A stretch of 64,000 nucleotides of DNA from the NCBI GenBank assembly GCA_014649555.1, contig BMTG01000008.1, positions 1-64,000 on the forward strand, given 5' to 3'. The position numbers and the translations under genes were made by a program. Under the pieces are notes generated by a model. The model saw only the letters and a program-made list of their open reading frames with translations. It was not told where the DNA came from and did no database searches. Below, piece by piece: positions 1-8,412 of this stretch. Origin of the DNA: Streptomyces globisporus (GTDB lineage: Bacteria; Actinomycetota; Actinomycetes; Streptomycetales; Streptomycetaceae). The stretch's first letter is position 1; every line of letters begins with the position of its first letter.

Positions 1-36
1 GAGCTGACTGGTACTAATAGGCCGAGGGCTTGTCCT
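1..36 (+). rRNA. 3' end of 23S rRNA (partial)
   Basis: The window opens inside a 23S rRNA gene. The stretch around 7-32 (ACTGGTACTAATAGGCCGAG followed by GGCTTG) is the conserved actinobacterial 23S 3' end, whose last bases pair with the 5' end of the molecule. The exact mature end is estimated. The 5S gene follows after roughly 110 bases of spacer, the usual 23S-5S order. Confidence 0.9.
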
Positions 37-149
37 CAGTTGCTCGCGTCCACTGTGTTGTTCCCGGGTTGCGAACAGTTATCGCACCGGTTGAACAGTT
101 TCACTACTTAATTGAAGAGTGTGCTTGTTCGCTAGAACCCGATAGGGTT

Positions 150-266
150 TCGGTGGTCATTGCGTTAGGGAAACGCCCGGTTACATTCCGAACCCGGAAG
201 CTAAGCCTTTCAGCGCCGATGGTACTGCAGGGGGGACCCTGTGGGAGAGTAGGACGCCGCCGAACA
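150..266 (+). rRNA. 5S rRNA
   Basis: A stretch of about 117-120 nt begins TTCGGTGGTCAT and ends GACGCCGCCGAAC. It carries the conserved 5S core CGAACCCGGAAGCTAAGCC, and the ends pair to form helix I. It sits directly downstream of the 23S end and upstream of a terminator, so it closes an rRNA operon. Confidence 0.95.
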
Positions 267-273
267 ATCTTTC

Positions 274-325
274 AAGGACCCCTGGTCCCAGCGTTCACGC
301 TGGGACCAGGGGTCCTTTTGTTTTT
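274..325 (+). terminator. rRNA operon terminator
   Basis: A perfect inverted repeat (left arm 274-292, right arm about 299-317, loop TTCACG) is followed by TTTTGTTTTT. A long GC-rich stem with a U-tract is the classic intrinsic terminator and closes the rrn operon. Confidence 0.93.
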
Positions 326-391
326 CCGAAGCGCGTCGGCCGGTCGGCTGCGCGAGAATGTCTGTGGTACCCGAAGACAGGAGTCACACCC

Positions 392-2311
392 ATGTCCACC
401 AACTCTCCCGACGACCGTCCGGAGCGCGAGCCGCGTCGCCGGGACGGCGGTGACAGGGGCGGTTACCGCGGTGGTCGTGACGACCGGTCCGGTTCCGGCG
501 CACCTCGACGCGACAACGACCGTGGCGGCTTCCGCCGCGACGACCGGGATCGCGACCGCGGTCCGCGCCGTGACGACAGCCGGCCGACCGGTGGCGGTTT
601 CCGTCGCGATGACAGCCGTGGCGGTGGCTCCGGTGGCGGTTTCCGTCGCGATGACAACCGTGGGGGCGGTTCCGGCGGCGGTTTCCGTCGGGACGACAGC
701 CGGCCTTCCGGTGGCGGCTTCCGCCGTGACGACCGGGACCGGGACCGTGGCCCTCGTCGTGAGGACGACCGTGGTGGGTACCGGGGTGGCCGCCCCAGCG
801 GCGGCTCCGATCGGCGTGATGACCGGGGTGGCCGGCCCAGCGGTGGTTTCGACCGGCGTGATGACCGTCCGCGCGGTCCCCGTCGCGATGACGACCGGCC
901 CTCCGGTGGCGGCTTCCGCCGCGATGACAGCCGTGGCGGTGGCTCCGGCGGTGGTTTCCGTCGGGACGACAGCCGTGGCGGTGGCTTCGACCGGCGTGAT
1001 GACCGTCCGCGCGGTCCTCGCCGTGACGACGACCGGCCCTCCGGTGGCGGCTTCCGCCGCGATGACAGCCGTGGCGGTGGCTCCGGCGGTGGTTTCCGTC
1101 GGGACGACAGCCGTGGCGGTGGCTTCGACCGGCGTGATGACCGTCCGCGCGGTCCCCGTCGCGATGACGACCGGCCCTCCGGTGGCGGCTTCCGCCGTGA
1201 CGACCGGGACCGGGACCGTGACCCCCGTCGTGAGGACGACCGTGGTGGGTACCGGGGTGGCCGCCCCAGCGGCGGCTCCGATCGGCGTGACGACCGAGGT
1301 GGCCGCCCCAGCGGTGGCTTCGACCGGCGTGACGACCGTCCGCGCGGTCCCCGTCGTGATGACGACCGGCCTTCCGGTGGCGGCTTCCGCCGCGACGACA
1401 GCCGCGGTGGCGGGTTCCGTCGGGACGACAACCGGGGTGGTGGGTTCCGGCGCGACGACCGGGGCGGGTACCGCGGTGGCCAGCGTGACGACCGGGACCG
1501 TGGCGGATTCCGGGGGCGCGATGACCGGGAGCGCGACCGCGAGCCGATCAAGCGGCTGCCGATTCCGGACGACGTCACGGGCGACGAGATCGACAAGGAC
1601 GTACGCCAGGAGCTCATGAGCCTGCCGAAGACCCTGGCCGAGGATGTCGCGCGCAACCTCGTCATGGTGGCCCGGCTGATCGACGAGGACCCCGAGGAGG
1701 CGTACGCGTACTCCCGGATCGCCCTCCGGCTCGCGTCCCGCGTCGCCGCCGTCCGTGAGGCGGCCGGGTTCGCGGCGTACGCGACGCAGAAGTACGCCGA
1801 GGCGCTCGCCGAGTTCCGGGCGGCCCGGCGGATGACCGGGTCCGTGGAGCTGTGGCCCGTCATGGCGGACTGCGAGCGCGGGCTCGGGAGGCCCGAGCGG
1901 GCGATGGCCATGGCCGGCGAGCCCGAGGTGCAGAAGTTGGACAAGGCCGGGCAGGTCGAGATGCGGCTCGTGGCCGCCGGGGCCCGACGTGACATGGGCC
2001 AGATCGACGCCGCCATCGTGACGCTCCAGAGCCCCGAGCTGGCGTCCAGCTCCGTGCAGCCGTGGACCCCGCGCCTGCGGTACGCGTACGCGGACGCCCT
2101 GCTGGAGGCCGGGCGCGAGGACGAGGCCCGCGAGTGGTTCGGGAAGGCGCTGGAGGCCGACAAGGACGGTGCCACGGACGCATCGGACCGGCTCGCCGAG
2201 CTGGACGGCGTGGAGTTCGTCGACGTCCTCGGTGACGACGAGGCGGACGCGGCCGGGGAAGCCGCGCCTCGTGACGAGGACGGCCCCGCGGACGGTTCCG
2301 CCAAGGCCTGA
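392..2311 (+). CDS. RGG-like repeat protein with C-terminal TPR-type helical domain
   Basis: A 639-residue protein in two parts. Residues about 10-385 are low complexity, rich in Arg, Asp and Gly, built from units such as GGGFRRDD and RGGYRGG that resemble RGG-box RNA-binding tails. Residues about 400-620 are helical with alternating small residues typical of tetratricopeptide repeats. AGGAG at 379-383 supports the ATG. The TPR half is a known Streptomyces family found just after an rRNA operon; a role in RNA or ribosome biology is inference from the tail and the location. The repeat region is open in several frames on both strands, so the length of the low-complexity part probably varies between strains. 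Confidence 0.85.
   Translation: MSTNSPDDRPEREPRRRDGGDRGGYRGGRDDRSGSGAPRRDNDRGGFRRDDRDRDRGPRRDDSRPTGGGFRRDDSRGGGSGGGFRRDDNRGGGSGGGFRRDDSRPSGGGFRRDDRDRDRGPRREDDRGGYRGGRPSGGSDRRDDRGGRPSGGFDRRDDRPRGPRRDDDRPSGGGFRRDDSRGGGSGGGFRRDDSRGGGFDRRDDRPRGPRRDDDRPSGGGFRRDDSRGGGSGGGFRRDDSRGGGFDRRDDRPRGPRRDDDRPSGGGFRRDDRDRDRDPRREDDRGGYRGGRPSGGSDRRDDRGGRPSGGFDRRDDRPRGPRRDDDRPSGGGFRRDDSRGGGFRRDDNRGGGFRRDDRGGYRGGQRDDRDRGGFRGRDDRERDREPIKRLPIPDDVTGDEIDKDVRQELMSLPKTLAEDVARNLVMVARLIDEDPEEAYAYSRIALRLASRVAAVREAAGFAAYATQKYAEALAEFRAARRMTGSVELWPVMADCERGLGRPERAMAMAGEPEVQKLDKAGQVEMRLVAAGARRDMGQIDAAIVTLQSPELASSSVQPWTPRLRYAYADALLEAGREDEAREWFGKALEADKDGATDASDRLAELDGVEFVDVLGDDEADAAGEAAPRDEDGPADGSAKA
851..1197 (+). repeat. 138-bp in-frame tandem repeat
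   Basis: The block beginning GACCGGCGTGATGACCGTCC recurs at 851, 989 and 1127, a 138-bp period equal to 46 codons. There are two complete copies and a third that diverges near 1197. A related copy starts near 1322. It lies inside the RGG-like tail and probably expands or contracts by slippage or recombination. Confidence 0.85.
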
Positions 2312-2323
2312 TCGCCGAAACGA

Positions 2324-2366
2324 GAAGAAGGGGGCGGCACTCCGACCGGAGTGCCGCCCCCTTCTT
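2324..2366. terminator. bidirectional terminator between convergent genes
   Basis: A 20-bp perfect stem reads GAAGAAGGGGGCGGCACTCC on the left and its complement on the right, with a short loop around GACC. It lies 12 bases after the TPR gene stop and 32 bases from the stop of the oppositely oriented DUF1015 gene, so it probably serves both. Confidence 0.85.
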
Positions 2367-2397
2367 CGTCGGCTTCGTCGGCTTCTTCAGCGGGTGG

Positions 2398-3678
2398 TCA
2401 GTCGAGGGCGAGACTCCGCATGACCAGACCCGTGGCCGGCTTCGGGCCGAACGACGTCGACTTGCGGGGCATCGTCACGCCCTGCCGGGCCAGGTCCCGG
2501 ACGACCTCTTCGCGTACGGGATGCATCAGGACCGCCGTGGCGTCGAGGCGTTCGGCCTGTTCGACGGCTGCCGCCGTGTCGTGGATGTAGCCGATGTGCT
2601 CGGGTGCGTCGGGGATCCGCCACACCTCGTCGAGCAGCGCGGAGTGGAGGACCGTCGCGTCCAGGGTGCGCCAGGCGTCTGGGCGGTCCGCCCGGACGGT
2701 GCGGGCCAGCAGGGCCGGGTCGGGGCGGTCCACCAGGTGGAAGGCTCCGTCGCCGGCGAGGAGGAACGCGTTGCCGGCGGCCGCCGCCTCGGCCAGGGCG
2801 TCGAGGGCCCGGGGAAGCGGCCCTTCGACCCGCTGGACACGGAAGTGGCCGGTGAGCGCCTTCAGGGCCCGGGAGACCGGCAGGCCGCGCAGGAGCCGGT
2901 GGATGGCGCGGACCTGGAGCGGGTGGCGGGTCGTGTCGACGAGGAGGACCAGGCCGTAGTCCCACGGTCCCGGGGCGGTCTGTTCCCGCTGGAGCCTGAG
3001 GTAGGTGGCCCAGCGGTGGTGGCCGTCCGCGATGAGTGCCTGGTTCCGGGCCAGGTCCGTCTCGATCTCGTGCCGGGCCGACGGGTCCGTCACCGCCCAC
3101 AGCCGGTGCCGGAAGCCGTCCTCCGTCGTCGTGGCGAGCAGCGGTTCCCGCAGAACCGTGCGGTCGATCACCGCGCCCGCACCCGTCGGCGTACCCCCGT
3201 CGCCGCGGTACGTCAGCAGCAGCGGCTCCAGGTGGGCCCCCGTCGTACGCATCAGCTCCGCGCGGTCCGCGACGACGTCGTCCATGACGTCCTCGTGGGG
3301 CAGCACGATGCCCTCGGCTGCGGGGGAGAGGGCCAGGGCGCCGATGAGGCCGCGCTGGAGGATCTCGTCGTTGCGCTGCTCGTAGACGTACAGCACCGGG
3401 TCCGGGTCCGGGGCGATGACCCCCTCGGCCAGCCAGCGGTCCAGCGTGTCGGCCGCCTGCCGGTGCCGGTCCCGGGCCGTGTCGGCCTGGGGGAGGATGA
3501 GGCGCACGATGTTGTGCGGATCCGCGGACTCCAGGTGGTGCAGCCCGTCCGGCCGGACGACCACGTCGTACGGGGGCGAGGTCACGGCGGCAAGGCTGCC
3601 GACCCGCTCGGGGACGTATCGCAGTCCGCGGAACGGGATCAGCCGCAGCCCCTGGTCGACGGGACCTGAAGTGTTCAT
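2398..3678 (-). CDS. DUF1015 family protein
   Basis: A 426-residue protein of the widespread DUF1015 family, which has no established biochemical role. Family signatures seen are the N-terminal PFRGLRY segment, SPPYDV at 34-39 and the GHHRWATYL motif starting at residue 219. The ATG at 3678 begins MNTSGPVDQ and puts the conserved PFRG segment at the expected N-terminus. The frame stays open further upstream but would run antisense through the HAD gene, so that extension is not used. It is divergent from the HAD gene, with 72 bases between them for promoters. Confidence 0.85.
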   Translation of the reverse strand: MNTSGPVDQGLRLIPFRGLRYVPERVGSLAAVTSPPYDVVVRPDGLHHLESADPHNIVRLILPQADTARDRHRQAADTLDRWLAEGVIAPDPDPVLYVYEQRNDEILQRGLIGALALSPAAEGIVLPHEDVMDDVVADRAELMRTTGAHLEPLLLTYRGDGGTPTGAGAVIDRTVLREPLLATTTEDGFRHRLWAVTDPSARHEIETDLARNQALIADGHHRWATYLRLQREQTAPGPWDYGLVLLVDTTRHPLQVRAIHRLLRGLPVSRALKALTGHFRVQRVEGPLPRALDALAEAAAAGNAFLLAGDGAFHLVDRPDPALLARTVRADRPDAWRTLDATVLHSALLDEVWRIPDAPEHIGYIHDTAAAVEQAERLDATAVLMHPVREEVVRDLARQGVTMPRKSTSFGPKPATGLVMRSLALD

Positions 3679-3750
3679 CAGGGCATCGTATGTGTGCGTG
3701 GGGCATAAGCGATGATCGGGGAAGACGCAGAGCGAAGAGGAGCGAACGAT

Positions 3751-4782
3751 ATGAGCCACCAGCAGGACGGCGTTCGGCCGTCGGGGAGCGTCACGGCGCT
3801 GAGCGAGGCGTACGACACGGCTCTCCTCGACCTCGACGGGGTGGTGTACGCGGGTGGCGAGGCCATCGTCCACGCCGTGGACTCGCTGGCCACCGCACGG
3901 GCCGGGGGCATGCACCTCGCGTACGTCACCAACAACGCCCTGCGGACGCCGGACGCGGTGGCGGAGCACCTGACGGAGCTCGGGGTGCCCGCCGAACCCT
4001 CCGACGTGATCACCTCCGCCCAGGCCGTCGCCCGGCTGGTGGCCGATCAACTGCCGCCCGGGGCACGGGTGCTGGCGATCGGCGGCGAAGGGCTGCGGGT
4101 CGCGTTGCGGGAGCGGGGGCTTGAGCCGGTGGAGTCGGCGGACGACGACCCGGCCGCCGTGGTCCAGGGGTACGGCGGGCCGGACATGGCGTGGGGGCGG
4201 TTCGCCGAGGCGAGTTACGCGATCCGGCGCGGGCTGCCGTGGTTCGCGTCCAACACCGACCTGACCATCCCGAGCGCCCGGGGCATCGCCCCCGGCAACG
4301 GCGCCGCGGTCGAGGTCGTCCGGATCGCCACCGGGGCCGAACCGCAGGTGGCGGGGAAGCCGCTGCCGCCGATGCACCGCGAGACCGTGCTGCGGACCGG
4401 GGCGAAGCGGCCGATCGTCGTCGGGGACCGGCTGGACACGGACATCGAGGGGGCGTTCAACGGGGGCGTGGACTCGCTGCTGGTGCTGACCGGCGTGACC
4501 GACGCGGCCCAGCTCCTCGCCGCCCCGCCGGAGCACCGGCCGACCTATGTGGACCGGGACCTGCGGGGGCTGCTGACCGGGCAGCCCGAGGTGACCCCGG
4601 ACGGGGACGCGTACCGCTGCGGGGGCTGGACGGCCGCTGTGCGCGGGGACGCGCTGGCCCTGGACGGGGAAGGCGACGCGCTCGACGGGCTGCGGGCGCT
4701 CTGCGCGGCGGCCTGGGCCTTCGCCGGTGCGGGTGTGTGCGGGCTGGAGTCGGGGAAGGCCCTCGCCGGGCTCCAGCTCTGA
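3751..4782 (+). CDS. HAD-superfamily phosphatase, NagD-like
   Basis: A 343-residue haloacid-dehalogenase-fold hydrolase. Motif I is LDLDGVVY at residues 26-33 (nucleophile and acid/base Asp pair), motif II is the VTNNAL segment, the Lys of motif III is in AGKPLPP, and motif IV is GDRLDTDIEG. This arrangement with a large C2 cap fits the NagD/p-nitrophenylphosphatase branch, which removes phosphate from sugar or glycolytic phosphates; the substrate cannot be read. An earlier in-frame ATG at 3712 exists, but GAGGAGCG just before 3751 favours the start MSHQQDG. The C-terminal 70 residues are a less conserved extension. Confidence 0.85.
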   Translation: MSHQQDGVRPSGSVTALSEAYDTALLDLDGVVYAGGEAIVHAVDSLATARAGGMHLAYVTNNALRTPDAVAEHLTELGVPAEPSDVITSAQAVARLVADQLPPGARVLAIGGEGLRVALRERGLEPVESADDDPAAVVQGYGGPDMAWGRFAEASYAIRRGLPWFASNTDLTIPSARGIAPGNGAAVEVVRIATGAEPQVAGKPLPPMHRETVLRTGAKRPIVVGDRLDTDIEGAFNGGVDSLLVLTGVTDAAQLLAAPPEHRPTYVDRDLRGLLTGQPEVTPDGDAYRCGGWTAAVRGDALALDGEGDALDGLRALCAAAWAFAGAGVCGLESGKALAGLQL

Positions 4783-4907
4783 ACCGGTCCCCGCTCCGAA
4801 CGGGCCTCCAGCTCCGGGCCGACCTCCGGTGCCGTCCGACACCCCTTTGCCCGTGAGGGTGTTGAGCGTGTGGGGCGGCCGCCGGGACCCGTGGCGCAAA
4901 GAGGAAG

Positions 4908-4923
4908 ATAGGTTAACCTAACC
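4908..4923. promoter_or_regulatory. iron box (DmdR/IdeR-type operator)
   Basis: TAGGTTAACCTA at 4909-4920 is a perfect 12-bp palindrome followed by ACC, giving overlapping TAGGTTA and TAACCTAACC half-sites. This resembles the DmdR/IdeR consensus TTAGGTTAGGCTAACCTAA. It lies 72 bases upstream of the ATG of a siderophore-type ABC ATPase, consistent with iron repression. Confidence 0.7.
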
Positions 4924-4994
4924 TGGTGTTGCCCGGAGGTTCGCCCGTGCCCCGCGCCGTACCGCTTCACCTCACCGACTCCGGGAGTACGACC

Positions 4995-5795
4995 ATGCAG
5001 CGCCTCACCGCAGAATCGGTGACCCTCGGCTACGACCAGCGGGTCATCACCGAGAACCTCTCGGTCGAGATTCCCGACAACTCCTTCACCGTGATCGTCG
5101 GGCCCAACGCCTGCGGCAAGTCGACCCTGCTGCGGGCCCTCGCCCGGATGCTGAAGCCGAGCCAGGGGCAGGTGCTGCTCGACGGGCAGACCATCCACCA
5201 GCTGCCCGCGAAGAAGGTCGCCCGGACGCTGGGACTGCTGCCGCAGTCCTCCATAGCCCCCGACGGGATCACCGTCGCCGACCTCGTCGCCCGTGGCCGC
5301 TACCCCCACCAGGGGCTGCTGCGGCAGTGGTCGCCGGAGGACGAGCGGGTGGTGGACGAGTCCATGGAGTCCACCGGCGTGGCCGAGCTGGCCGAGCGCT
5401 ATGTCGACGAGCTGTCCGGCGGTCAGCGCCAGCGGGTCTGGATCGCCATGGCGCTGGCCCAGCAGACGCCGCTGCTGCTGCTCGACGAGCCGACGACGTA
5501 TCTCGACATCCAGCACCAGATCGACGTACTGGACCTCTGTGCCGAGCTGCACGAGACCCAGGGGCGCACCCTGGTCGCCGTGCTCCACGACCTGAACCAC
5601 GCCGCGCGGTACGCCACGCATCTCATCGCGATGCGGGACGGGGCGATCGTCGCCGAGGGGGCGCCCTCGGACATCGTCGACGCGGAGCTCGTGGAGCGGG
5701 TGTTCGGGATGCGGTGCCAGGTGATCGACGATCCCGAGACGGGGACGCCGCTCGTCGTGCCTGCGGCACGTAAGGCGCGGAAGGTTGCCGCCTGA
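4995..5795 (+). CDS. siderophore/iron ABC transporter ATP-binding protein (FepC type)
   Basis: A 266-residue ATPase with Walker A GPNACGKST at 36-44, signature LSGGQRQRVW, Walker B LLLLDEPTTYLD and the switch His in VLHDLNHA. The TTYLD after Walker B and overall length match FepC/FhuC-type ATPases of ferric-siderophore importers. The frame is open from 4926, but the conserved MQRLTAESVTLGY start at 4995 is taken. No permease or binding-protein gene is adjacent, so it must energise membrane components encoded elsewhere. The iron box upstream suggests expression under iron limitation. Confidence 0.88.
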   Translation: MQRLTAESVTLGYDQRVITENLSVEIPDNSFTVIVGPNACGKSTLLRALARMLKPSQGQVLLDGQTIHQLPAKKVARTLGLLPQSSIAPDGITVADLVARGRYPHQGLLRQWSPEDERVVDESMESTGVAELAERYVDELSGGQRQRVWIAMALAQQTPLLLLDEPTTYLDIQHQIDVLDLCAELHETQGRTLVAVLHDLNHAARYATHLIAMRDGAIVAEGAPSDIVDAELVERVFGMRCQVIDDPETGTPLVVPAARKARKVAA

Positions 5796-5801
5796 AAAGG
5801 C

Positions 5802-5829
5802 TTTGTCCTCAATCGCCGGACGGGCTTGA
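5802..5829. repeat. Streptomyces intergenic repeat motif
   Basis: The segment around GTCCTCAATCGCCGGACGGG lies in the gap between two convergent genes. I recall closely similar sequences (CCTCAA-CGCCGGACGGGCT) at many gene ends in Streptomyces genomes, but cannot count copies here. It contains CCGG-centred dyad symmetry and may act as or near a terminator. Confidence 0.5.
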
Positions 5830-5833
5830 TCTT

Positions 5834-6181
5834 CTACAGCAACGATCTCAGCTTCAGCAGGTCCCTGAAGCCTGCCTCCAGGCGTACGCGGCCCGATGCC
5901 CACGCCTTCGCGAAGTTCAGGTCGCCGTCGACCAGGGCCACCAGGTCGTCGCTCGTCATCGCCAGCCTGATCTCGGCCTTCTCCCTGGGCGGTCCCTCGA
6001 CCGTGTCCGCCACCCGGATCCGGCCATCGGCCAGCCGGCCGGTGAACGTGATGTCGAGATCCTTGATGTGACAGCTCAGCGAGCGGTCGAGGGCAGCCGC
6101 GCTGCGCACGTCGCCCTCGGCGGCTGCGAGGTTGTCGGAGAGTTTGTCGAGTGCGCTGCGGCACTCCGCCATGGTCGCCAT
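5834..6181 (-). CDS. SCP2-like sterol-carrier domain protein
   Basis: A 115-residue protein beginning MATMAECRS. It has the alternating strand pattern of the SCP2 fold, including ITFTGRLADGRIRV and the helical segment LVALVDGDLNFAKAWASGRV, where the D-G-x-L-N/A-x-A-x-A-x-G-x-V pattern is the family hallmark. SCP2 proteins bind lipids in a hydrophobic tunnel; no ligand is known for this small stand-alone actinobacterial form. It is convergent with the ABC ATPase and divergent from the 118-residue gene, 42 bases away. Confidence 0.75.
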   Translation of the reverse strand: MATMAECRSALDKLSDNLAAAEGDVRSAAALDRSLSCHIKDLDITFTGRLADGRIRVADTVEGPPREKAEIRLAMTSDDLVALVDGDLNFAKAWASGRVRLEAGFRDLLKLRSLL

Positions 6182-6223
6182 CGTGCTCGACGGTACACCG
6201 GCCGGTCGCGGTAGCGTTTCGGC

Positions 6224-6580
6224 ATGAGCGACTGGACGCCGGAGGCGGGGAACCCGCCCGTGAGCACGCCCGATGAGCCGGTGGGCGGGGAGCCGGCCGC
6301 CGCGGCGCCCTCCTTCGAGCCCGCCGGGCCCGCGCCCCTCGGGGTCGTGCGCACCCCCACCGGCCATGCCGCGGTGGACGCCCGGCTGAAGCGGCTCGCC
6401 GACGCCGACCACCTCCCGGCGGACGGGCACATCGAGGTGTACGAGGATGTACACCGTGGGCTGCGGGCCGAGCTGACCTCGCTGGACGCCCGTCCGGCCG
6501 CCGTACCCGGGCCGCCCGGGACCGCGGCCGCACCCGGAGCCCCATCCGCGTACGACAACACGCACGACCACAGGAGCTGA
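6224..6580 (+). CDS. small conserved hypothetical protein upstream of tlyA
   Basis: A 118-residue protein with Pro/Ala-rich, probably disordered ends. A compact central segment at about residues 38-85 (VVRTPTGHAAVDARLKRL through EVYEDVHRGLRAEL) looks like two short helices. It ends 7 bases before tlyA and is probably co-transcribed with it. I do not recognise a function. Small proteins of this type precede tlyA in other actinobacteria, which supports it being real. Confidence 0.7.
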   Translation: MSDWTPEAGNPPVSTPDEPVGGEPAAAAPSFEPAGPAPLGVVRTPTGHAAVDARLKRLADADHLPADGHIEVYEDVHRGLRAELTSLDARPAAVPGPPGTAAAPGAPSAYDNTHDHRS

Positions 6581-6587
6581 ACCGAAC

Positions 6588-7399
<812 letters not shown>

Positions 7400-7403
<4 letters not shown>

Positions 7404-8317
7404 CGACGAATGTGACGACCGAGACGGCACGAACAGTCTTCCTTCTGGCGCACACCGGCCGCCCGGCCGCGATCCGCAGCGCGGAGCTCGTCGTGCAGGG
7501 ACTGCTGCGCAACGGGCTCGGCGTACGGGTCTCGGCGGCCGAGGCGGCCGATCTGCCGCTGCCGGACGCCGTGGAGACGGTCACCGACACCAGCCCCTCC
7601 GCCGTGGACGGCTGCGAGCTGCTGATCGTCCTCGGCGGTGACGGCACCCTGCTGCGCGGCGCGGAGTTCTCCCGCGCCTCCGGGGTGCCGATGCTCGGCG
7701 TCAACCTCGGACGCGTCGGCTTCCTCGCCGAGGCCGAGCGCGACGACCTCGACAAGGTGGTCTCCCGGGTCGTCACGCGCGACTACGAGGTCGAGGAGCG
7801 CATGACGATCGACGTCCTCGTGCACAGCAACGGCGATGTCGTGCACAGCGACTGGGCGCTCAACGAGGCGGCCGTGCAGAAGGTGTCGCCCGAGCGGATG
7901 CTCGAAGTCGTCCTGGAGATCGACGGGCGTCCCGTCACCGGGTTCGGCTGCGACGGGATCGTCTGCGCGACCCCGACCGGTTCGACGGCGTACGCCTTCT
8001 CGGCGGGCGGGCCCGTCGTCTGGCCGGAGGTCGAGGCGCTGCTGATGGTCCCGATCAGCGCCCACGCGCTGTTCGCCAAGCCCCTGGTGACCTCGCCCAC
8101 GTCCGTGCTCGCGGTCGAGGTCCAGCCGCACACCCCGCACGGGGTGCTGTGGTGCGACGGCCGGCGGACCGTGGAGCTGCCCGCCGGCGCCCGGGTCGAG
8201 GTGCGGCGCGGCGCGGTGCCCGTACGGCTGGCGCGGCTGCACCAGGCCTCGTTCACCGACCGCCTGGTGGCGAAGTTCGCGCTGCCCGTCTCGGGGTGGC
8301 GGGGGCTGCCGCACTGA
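7400..8317 (+). CDS. nadK: NAD kinase
   Basis: A 305-residue ATP-NAD kinase that makes NADP. It has the GGDGTLLRGAEF motif with the catalytic Asp, the NLGRVGFLAE segment and the glycine-rich TPTGSTAYAFSAGGP region, all diagnostic. The TTG at 7400 is chosen because GGAGGGG lies at optimal distance and it overlaps the tlyA stop; a GTG at 7412 is the alternative. The tlyA-nadK-recN order is conserved across actinobacteria. A weak stem-loop lies between this gene and recN. Confidence 0.93.
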
Positions 8318-8337
8318 CGGTCACCGGGAGCGCTCGT

Positions 8338-8380
8338 GGCCCCCGTCCTACCCGGGAGAGTGAATCCGGGAGCGGGGGCC
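8338..8380 (+). other. stem-loop between nadK and recN
   Basis: GGCCCCCG (8338-8345) pairs with CGGGGGCC (8373-8380), and CCCGG inside pairs with CCGGG. There is no U-tract, so it may be a weak or processing terminator that partly separates recN from the genes upstream. Confidence 0.45.
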
Positions 8381-8412
8381 GTCGCGCGTCCGGCCCGGGA
8401 CCTCGTAAGGTC

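Noticed and set aside
851..1197. CRISPR-like array
   Set aside because: The repeats are 138 bp, contiguous, in-frame and coding, without spacers. The 45-bp repeat at 40463 also has no spacers and no cas genes nearby.
463..2340. A 625-residue open frame antisense to the RGG-like/TPR gene, and a 529-residue frame from 30 on the plus strand
   Set aside because: Both are by-products of high GC and the repeat region. They give Arg/Ser/Pro- or Ala/Val/Thr-biased sequence without family features, and the plus frame runs through the 5S rRNA.
3679..4899. Extending the DUF1015 protein upstream to 4899
   Set aside because: The extension lies antisense to the HAD gene and precedes the family's normal N-terminus.
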